A stretch of DNA of 37,717 nucleotides from CAISDA01 sp050258555 (GTDB lineage Bacteria > Bacteroidota > Ignavibacteria > UBA10030 > UBA8401), in NCBI GenBank assembly GCA_050258555.1, contig JBLMZA010000139.1, positions 1-37,717 on the forward strand, given 5' to 3'. The translations under genes were made by a program, and so were the position numbers. Every line of letters begins with the position of its first letter. Position 1 is the first letter of the stretch. Positions 33,361 to 37,717 of the stretch are shown piece by piece. Under the pieces are notes generated by a model, which worked only from the letters and a program-made list of their open reading frames with translations, had not been told where the DNA came from and did not search any database.

Positions 33361-34299
33361 TTATTGCCATTTCTGCGGATTCGCGCCCGGCGTCCACTTC
33401 GATGCCGGCTCGTAATACCGCCATAACAGCCTCGAGACTTCGCGCAGCAGCACGTATCCTTCATTGTCGTATTCCCAGCGCTCATCCTGCTGGTTTTTGG
33501 TGATCACGCTGAAGACGTAATCGCCCGAGGGCGCATTGACGAGCACCGTCTCCGATTTCGAGCGGTCGACCGCTCCCTGCTTCGATGCGGCATGGATTGT
33601 GGGCGGAATCTGCGAGAGCGCCTCGCCGTCCCAATAAATGCGGCAGAGATTCCTATACATGCGTTCGCTTGCCTCGCGGCTGATCATCCGGCCGTCCCTG
33701 ATCATGACGAAAAGCTCCGCCATCTCGCGCGGCGTGGTCTGTCCCCAGCCGTAGAGCGAACGCGCCACTTCCCTGCCCGGCGTGCGGCTGTTGACGCGCG
33801 TCTTTTCGAATCCGTTCTTCTCCAGAAGCGCGTTGATCGCCGTGCCCGTGCCGGCCATGGACTGGCACCAGAGCGATGCGGTATTGTCGCTCGTGGTGAT
33901 CATGAGCATCGCCACTTCGCTCAACGGGATTTTCGCGCTGTCCTTGAACGATCCGAGAATGTCCGCGCCCGGATACAGGAGCGAATCGCGGTAGAGCAGT
34001 TCCTGATGGTAGGCGAGTTCGCCGCGCTCGATCTTGTCGAAGAGCCCGCACATGATCGTGACCTTGATCATGCTCGCTGTGGGGAAGACGGTATCGGCAT
34101 TGATCGCAACCGAGCGTCCCGTTTTCAGATTGCGCACATAGATGCCCGCATCGCCGTGAAACTTCTTCACAAGCGGGGCAAGCAGTGCGGCGAGCTTTTT
34201 ATCCTCCGGATAATGCTTCGCCGATACAGTCTGGGCAAGAACGAATGAAGAAGAACAGACAAGAACCACACAGACAGCGCGGATGAGGCGGAACGTCAT
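33361..34299 (-). CDS. Class A beta-lactamase-like serine hydrolase, exported
   Basis: The 312-residue protein has a signal peptide (cleavage near residue 22-26) and the serine penicillin-binding fold. SMIK (S76, K79) is the SxxK catalytic motif, SDN at 137-139 is the second motif, and KQG at 240-242 stands where KTG is usual. No clear ExxLN omega-loop is seen, where class A enzymes place the deacylating Glu166. It may therefore be a peptidoglycan-related hydrolase or a penicillin-binding-like protein without strong beta-lactamase activity. Its ATG overlaps the MscS stop by 4 nt (ATGA), so it is likely translated with it. Confidence 0.82.
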   Translation of the reverse strand: MTFRLIRAVCVVLVCSSSFVLAQTVSAKHYPEDKKLAALLAPLVKKFHGDAGIYVRNLKTGRSVAINADTVFPTASMIKVTIMCGLFDKIERGELAYHQELLYRDSLLYPGADILGSFKDSAKIPLSEVAMLMITTSDNTASLWCQSMAGTGTAINALLEKNGFEKTRVNSRTPGREVARSLYGWGQTTPREMAELFVMIRDGRMISREASERMYRNLCRIYWDGEALSQIPPTIHAASKQGAVDRSKSETVLVNAPSGDYVFSVITKNQQDERWEYDNEGYVLLREVSRLLWRYYEPASKWTPGANPQKWQ

Positions 34300-35582
34300 G
34301 ACGGGGTTTCTCCGGTATGTGTCGGGATGGCCGGGGGAATTTCCTTGACCGGCGGCACTTCTGCAACATGCGGTATTTCCTGGATCACGGGCACGTCCTG
34401 CACGATGGGCATCTCCTTCACGTCGGGAATCGCGGCCTGCGCCGAAGGCACGTTCCTGACCACGGCCGCTTCTTTGATCGCGGACAGATCCTTCATGTGT
34501 ATGATGTGATGCGGCAGCGGAATTTCGATACCCTCGGCGAGCATTTTCTTATAGATCGTGATGCGGAGCTCTTCGGCAACCGCAAACTTGCGCTTGAATG
34601 ACTCCACGCGGCAGATGAGCTTGAACTGCATCGCCTGATCGGCAAGATTCACCAGAAAGGCTTCGGGACCCGGCTCGATCAGGACCTCGGAATGGCACTC
34701 GGCCGCATCGAGCATGAGGGCCTTCATGCGTTCGATGTCGGTGCCGTAGGCCGCGTTGACATCGACCACCACGCGGTGCTCGGGCGAGGGATAGGAAAAA
34801 TTGACGATGCGCGTGCGGATGAGGTCATTGTTCGGAACGACGATCAGGTTGTTGTCGTAGTCGAGGATCGTCGTCGAGCGCATGCCGATTTCATAAACGT
34901 CCCCTTCCTCTCCCGTCGGAATCTTGATGCGGTCTCCGACGTGGAACGGACGGTCGATCATGATCACAAAGCCCGAGATCATGTTCGAGATCGTATCCTG
35001 CGCCGCAAGACCGAGCGCCAGAGAGCCGGCTCCCAAGAGCGTCAGGAGGCTGTTCACGTTCTGGCCGAAATGGTCCATCACGATGATGATGGCCAGCGCG
35101 GCAATGACGAATGTGAGCAGGCGGTTCAGCAGCGGCGTGAGCGCCTGATGGAGCGACGTCTCGTTCTTCCGGCTGTAGCTCTCCATCATGTGCACGACGA
35201 CCGTGGTCGTGATGCGCACCACGACGATCGTGAGGATGAGCGACGTGACAATATAGAGCACCGCATTCACGTTCTCGACCGCGGCGTTGAAGGCGGCGTT
35301 CTCCGGCCCGGCCCCGAGCCGGAACTCGCGCATGGCGAAGTACGCGCCGGCCACGGCCGAGAGCGCCATGAGCGGCGACAGGATGATCTCGAGGATCTTG
35401 TCGTCGAGTTCGCTTCGGGTGTGCTTGATGAGGCGCCGCGCGCTCGTATTGAGAAACGCCTTCAGGATCTTTCCGCCAAGCAGCGTGAGCGAAAAGCCGA
35501 CCAGGGCCATCACGCCATGGTACAGCAGTCCTTCTCCGAGCACGCTGTGCAGTATGTCGAATATGAAATTGATGGTGTTCAT
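34296..35582 (-). CDS. MscS-family mechanosensitive channel with repetitive tail
   Basis: The 428-residue protein has about four membrane helices in the first 185 residues, followed by the MscS pore and beta domain: LLTLLGAGSLALGLAAQDTI and the signature GFVIMIDRPFHVGDRI. The cytoplasmic domain continues to about 370. It should open under membrane tension to release solutes. The last 40 residues are unusual: five hexapeptide repeats of the form V-x-E-[VIM]-P-x (388-417), ending in a short Pro/Thr tail. It sits between pyrE (37 nt) and the beta-lactamase-like gene (4-nt overlap), so the transcript mixes metabolism and envelope genes. Confidence 0.93.
   Translation of the reverse strand: MNTINFIFDILHSVLGEGLLYHGVMALVGFSLTLLGGKILKAFLNTSARRLIKHTRSELDDKILEIILSPLMALSAVAGAYFAMREFRLGAGPENAAFNAAVENVNAVLYIVTSLILTIVVVRITTTVVVHMMESYSRKNETSLHQALTPLLNRLLTFVIAALAIIIVMDHFGQNVNSLLTLLGAGSLALGLAAQDTISNMISGFVIMIDRPFHVGDRIKIPTGEEGDVYEIGMRSTTILDYDNNLIVVPNNDLIRTRIVNFSYPSPEHRVVVDVNAAYGTDIERMKALMLDAAECHSEVLIEPGPEAFLVNLADQAMQFKLICRVESFKRKFAVAEELRITIYKKMLAEGIEIPLPHHIIHMKDLSAIKEAAVVRNVPSAQAAIPDVKEMPIVQDVPVIQEIPHVAEVPPVKEIPPAIPTHTGETPS
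34332..34421 (-). repeat. Five hexapeptide (18-nt) coding repeats in the MscS C-terminal tail
   Basis: The segment encodes VKEMPI, VQDVPV, IQEIPH, VAEVPP and VKEIPP in tandem (residues 388-417). The repeats are degenerate at the DNA level. They are acidic and proline-rich and probably extended and flexible. Confidence 0.8.
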
Positions 35583-35619
35583 GCAGACAACAGTATCATA
35601 ACAATCGTGCGTCCCCGCG

Positions 35620-36201
35620 TCATTTCAGTCCGCGGCTTCCGGGCTTCGAAACGGGAATCTCGGCAAGCCATGCCGGGACCTCTTCGGGAGCGTATTTGAC
35701 GACATCCATCTCGAGCACCGAGAATGTCTTGGCATCGAACTTCACCGCGCCGTTGCTGCGGTCGACCACGTAGCCGACCCCGGCAAGCGTGGCGCCGGCC
35801 TGTTCGACAAGACCGATCACTTCCTGGACCGAGCCGCCGGTGGTGACGACGTCTTCGACCACGAGTGTGCGTTCGCCCTTGTGAATCTCGAATCCGCGGC
35901 GCAGCGCCATGGCGCCGTTTTCGCGCTCGGCGAAGATCGTGCGCGCGCCGAGCATGCGTCCGACTTCCGTGCCCACCACGATGCCGCCGACGGCCGGGGC
36001 GATCACGAGTTCGATCTCGCTGTACTCGAAATGCTTGGCGATCTCTCCGGCGAACAGGTGGAGATAGCGGGGATACTGCAGCACTTTCGCACACTGGAAA
36101 TATTGCGGGCTGTGATAACCGGACGTCAGCACGAAATGACCTTCGAGCAGAGCATGGGTTTCCTTGAATATGTTCAGAAGGTCTTCTTTGGGTAAACGCA
36201 T
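35620..36201 (-). CDS. pyrE: Orotate phosphoribosyltransferase
   Basis: The 193-residue cytoplasmic enzyme joins orotate to PRPP to make OMP in pyrimidine synthesis. The PRPP signature TLVVEDVVTTGGS (about 112-124) is clear. SGYHSPQYF and the Lys in FQCAKVL are the usual orotate-site residues, and RTIFAERENGAMALRRGFE is the flexible catalytic loop. I chose the ATG at 36201 (MRLPKEDLLNIF) over the TTG at 36216. No strong Shine-Dalgarno. Neighbours are the pterin dehydratase 61 nt upstream and the MscS gene 37 nt downstream. Confidence 0.95.
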   Translation of the reverse strand: MRLPKEDLLNIFKETHALLEGHFVLTSGYHSPQYFQCAKVLQYPRYLHLFAGEIAKHFEYSEIELVIAPAVGGIVVGTEVGRMLGARTIFAERENGAMALRRGFEIHKGERTLVVEDVVTTGGSVQEVIGLVEQAGATLAGVGYVVDRSNGAVKFDAKTFSVLEMDVVKYAPEEVPAWLAEIPVSKPGSRGLK

Positions 36202-36262
36202 AGTTGAACTCGACAATATGATGGTGATGTGTGTGGTTGAAAAGCCTTCATAGCACCCGGCC

Positions 36263-36541
36263 TCAGCGTATCGCCTCGATCTGCCGCGCCAGTTCGATAT
36301 CGTTTTTGGTCAGCCCGCCTTCGCTGTGCGTCGAAAGCGTGAGCTTCACCTTGTTCCAGCGGATGTCGATGTCGGGATGATGATTCATTTTCTCTGCGGC
36401 GAAGGCCACGCGCTGCACAAATGTGATCGCCCCGACGAAGTCCTCTTTCTCGAATGTCTTCGAGATCTCGTTTCCCGCGCGCTCCCATCCGGCAAGCGGG
36501 CGGAGCGCCTCAGTGAGTTCCTGTTCCGATAATTTCGCCAT
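36263..36541 (-). CDS. Pterin-4a-carbinolamine dehydratase (4a-hydroxytetrahydrobiopterin dehydratase)
   Basis: The 92-residue protein has the single small alpha/beta fold of PCD/DCoH. The pterin-site motif is intact: KMNHHPDIDIRWNKVKL with H54, H55 and W62, then THS with H72. The known reaction removes water from 4a-hydroxy-tetrahydropterin, a by-product of aromatic amino acid hydroxylation, but many bacteria carry it without such a hydroxylase, as here in this window. The ATG at 36541 is preferred because AAGGAGG lies about 10 nt upstream; an in-frame ATG at 36550 sits too close to that site. Confidence 0.93.
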   Translation of the reverse strand: MAKLSEQELTEALRPLAGWERAGNEISKTFEKEDFVGAITFVQRVAFAAEKMNHHPDIDIRWNKVKLTLSTHSEGGLTKNDIELARQIEAIR

Positions 36542-36621
36542 GACACCCATCCCTCCTTCCTCTCTCTGTGTATATTCGGTTCTTCTCCCGTTAACGCGCG
36601 ATCGGACACTGCGGTTCACTC

Positions 36622-37653
36622 TCAATAGCTCGACGCATCGAGCTTCACTTTCCCCCGGAAGATCCAATAGATCGCCACCGTGTAGGCCAGCACGAAGGGC
36701 AGGCCGATGATGGCCACCGTGAGCATGACGCCGAGCGTCTTGTGCGACGAGGCCGAATTCCAGATCGTCAGGCTGTTGGCCGGATCGATCGACGACAGGA
36801 CGATCGTGGGGAAAATGCCGATCGCAAAGAGCGCCAGCAGCGCCGCAATGCTGGCGCAGGACGACAAAAAGGCGCGGAACTCATTGTTGTGATGGATCTC
36901 GCGCGGAATATTCGCGATGGCCAGCATGTTCAGCAGCGCCACAATAAAGAGTGACGGATAGTCCTTCAGGTGCTGCGTCATATGCGGCATGTAAATCAGC
37001 GTCGCCATCGTCGTGGTGACGTAGCAGATCACGAAGAAGATGATCGTGTTGTTGACCCATCCGCGGACCTTCTGCTGCATCGCGCCTTCGGTCTTCATGG
37101 CGGCATAGAGCGCGCCGTGCATCATGAAGAGCGCCACGGTCGTCACGCCGACCATGAGGGCGTACGGATTGAGCAGCGCCAGAAATGAGCCGGCGAATTC
37201 CTTCTCGGGCGTAATGGGCACGCCGGCGATCACGTTGCCGAGCGCCACGCCCATCAGCAGCGCGATGACGATGCTCGAGATGCTGAAGGCGGCGTCCCAC
37301 ATGGCGCGCCACCACGGCCACGGTTCCTTGCTTCTGAACTCGATCGCCACGGCGCGGAAGATCAATACGGCCAGCAGCAGCATGAACGCCGTATAGAACC
37401 CGGAAAACACCGCCGCGTAGACATCCGGAAAGGCCGCAAAGAGCGCGCCGCCTCCGGTCACAAGCCACACCTCGTTGCCGTCCCAGACCGGACCGATGGA
37501 GTTGATCATGAGCCGCCGCTCTTCATCCGTTTTGGTCAGAAGATGGAGCGCGCCCACGCCCAGATCGAAGCCGTCAAGAATGGCATAGCCCGTCAGGAGC
37601 ACGCCCACCAGTATGAACCACACCATATTCAGGTTCAGAGATCCGAAATCCAT
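36622..37653 (-). CDS. cydB: Cytochrome bd ubiquinol oxidase subunit II
   Basis: The 343-residue protein has about eight to nine membrane helices and the CydB hallmark WDGNEVWLVTGGGALFAAFP, with YAILDGFDLGVGAL just before it. It is subunit II of cytochrome bd oxidase, which reduces oxygen with quinol at high affinity. It is shorter than E. coli CydB (about 380 residues) but near the size in many FCB bacteria. The partner cydA should lie directly upstream, beyond the window's right edge. The ATG is at 37653. The pterin dehydratase gene starts 80 nt downstream. Confidence 0.95.
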   Translation of the reverse strand: MDFGSLNLNMVWFILVGVLLTGYAILDGFDLGVGALHLLTKTDEERRLMINSIGPVWDGNEVWLVTGGGALFAAFPDVYAAVFSGFYTAFMLLLAVLIFRAVAIEFRSKEPWPWWRAMWDAAFSISSIVIALLMGVALGNVIAGVPITPEKEFAGSFLALLNPYALMVGVTTVALFMMHGALYAAMKTEGAMQQKVRGWVNNTIIFFVICYVTTTMATLIYMPHMTQHLKDYPSLFIVALLNMLAIANIPREIHHNNEFRAFLSSCASIAALLALFAIGIFPTIVLSSIDPANSLTIWNSASSHKTLGVMLTVAIIGLPFVLAYTVAIYWIFRGKVKLDASSY

Positions 37654-37717
37654 ATGTCAATACCCCGAAGCGCAGTGAGAAGTGGAGGAAAAGAACATGT
37701 TCAGTGTTTCGCAAACA

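Noticed and set aside
33336..33485. A 50-residue N-terminal extension of the HAD phosphatase
   Set aside because: It is Arg/Gly-rich, overlaps the end of the upstream hydrolase gene, and a GTG with a strong Shine-Dalgarno site gives the normal HAD start.
37701..37717. Possible last codons of cydA at the right edge (a frame reading FAKH then TGA)
   Set aside because: Four residues are too few to identify the gene, although cydA is expected there.

Overview
The window reads as chromosomal DNA from a moderately GC-rich, Gram-negative bacterium of the Fibrobacteres-Chlorobi-Bacteroidetes (FCB) group. An Ignavibacteria/Kapabacteria-like member is my best guess, not a proof. The clues are a secreted protein with a C-terminal type IX secretion (T9SS)-type sorting domain (NYPNPFNPST), a GWxTD-family lipoprotein, a TIGR03790-family protein, a LPS-type heptosyltransferase and a KirBac-like channel. 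Shine-Dalgarno signals are used at some genes and absent at others. One clear promoter has the E. coli-like form TTGGCA-18-TATAAT rather than the Bacteroidetes TTTG/TAnnTTTG form.

Every supported gene (29 CDS and one tRNA) lies on the minus strand, so transcription runs from right to left. In that order: (1) 37.7-31.3 kb, a housekeeping run: cydB, pterin dehydratase, pyrE, MscS channel, beta-lactamase-like serine hydrolase, HAD phosphatase and pyrimidine phosphorylase, with very tight spacing from MscS onward and a probable terminator at the end. (2) 31.3-27.5 kb, a two-gene envelope unit: a polytopic membrane protein fused to a HELVH metallopeptidase and a repeat tail, then a GWxTD-type lipoprotein, closed by a terminator. 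(3) 27.5-21.0 kb: heptosyltransferase, recD2, ymdB, folD and a CoA-transferase, closed by a strong terminator. (4) 20.8-18.6 kb: a secreted TIGR03790/T9SS protein coupled to a small transposase-like DNA-binding protein. (5) 18.5-10.3 kb: an unusual PAS histidine kinase, an NtrC-type regulator, a SWIM-SNF2 helicase and an M19 dipeptidase lipoprotein, closed by a strong terminator.

(6) 10.3-7.4 kb: an ECF sigma factor, a membrane anti-sigma factor with HEAT repeats, and a DUF4097 beta-solenoid protein. This unit has an RpoE-like promoter in front and a terminator behind. (7) 7.3-4.3 kb: thioesterase, orphan HisKA_2 sensor kinase and a uroporphyrinogen-decarboxylase-fold protein behind the TTGGCA/TATAAT promoter. 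(8) 4.1 kb to the left end: a small four-cysteine protein, a DUF5131 three-cysteine protein, a KirBac channel, an alpha-galactosidase-like enzyme and tRNA-Ser(GCU).

No CRISPR array, intact insertion sequence, prophage or replication origin was seen. The parts that most deserve a second look are the sigma/anti-sigma/DUF4097 module with its apparent self-promoter, the kinase-regulator pair with altered catalytic motifs, the membrane peptidase-GWxTD pair, and the stand-alone transposase DNA-binding domain. Long plus-strand open frames (up to about 1,000 codons) are all antisense shadows of these genes.
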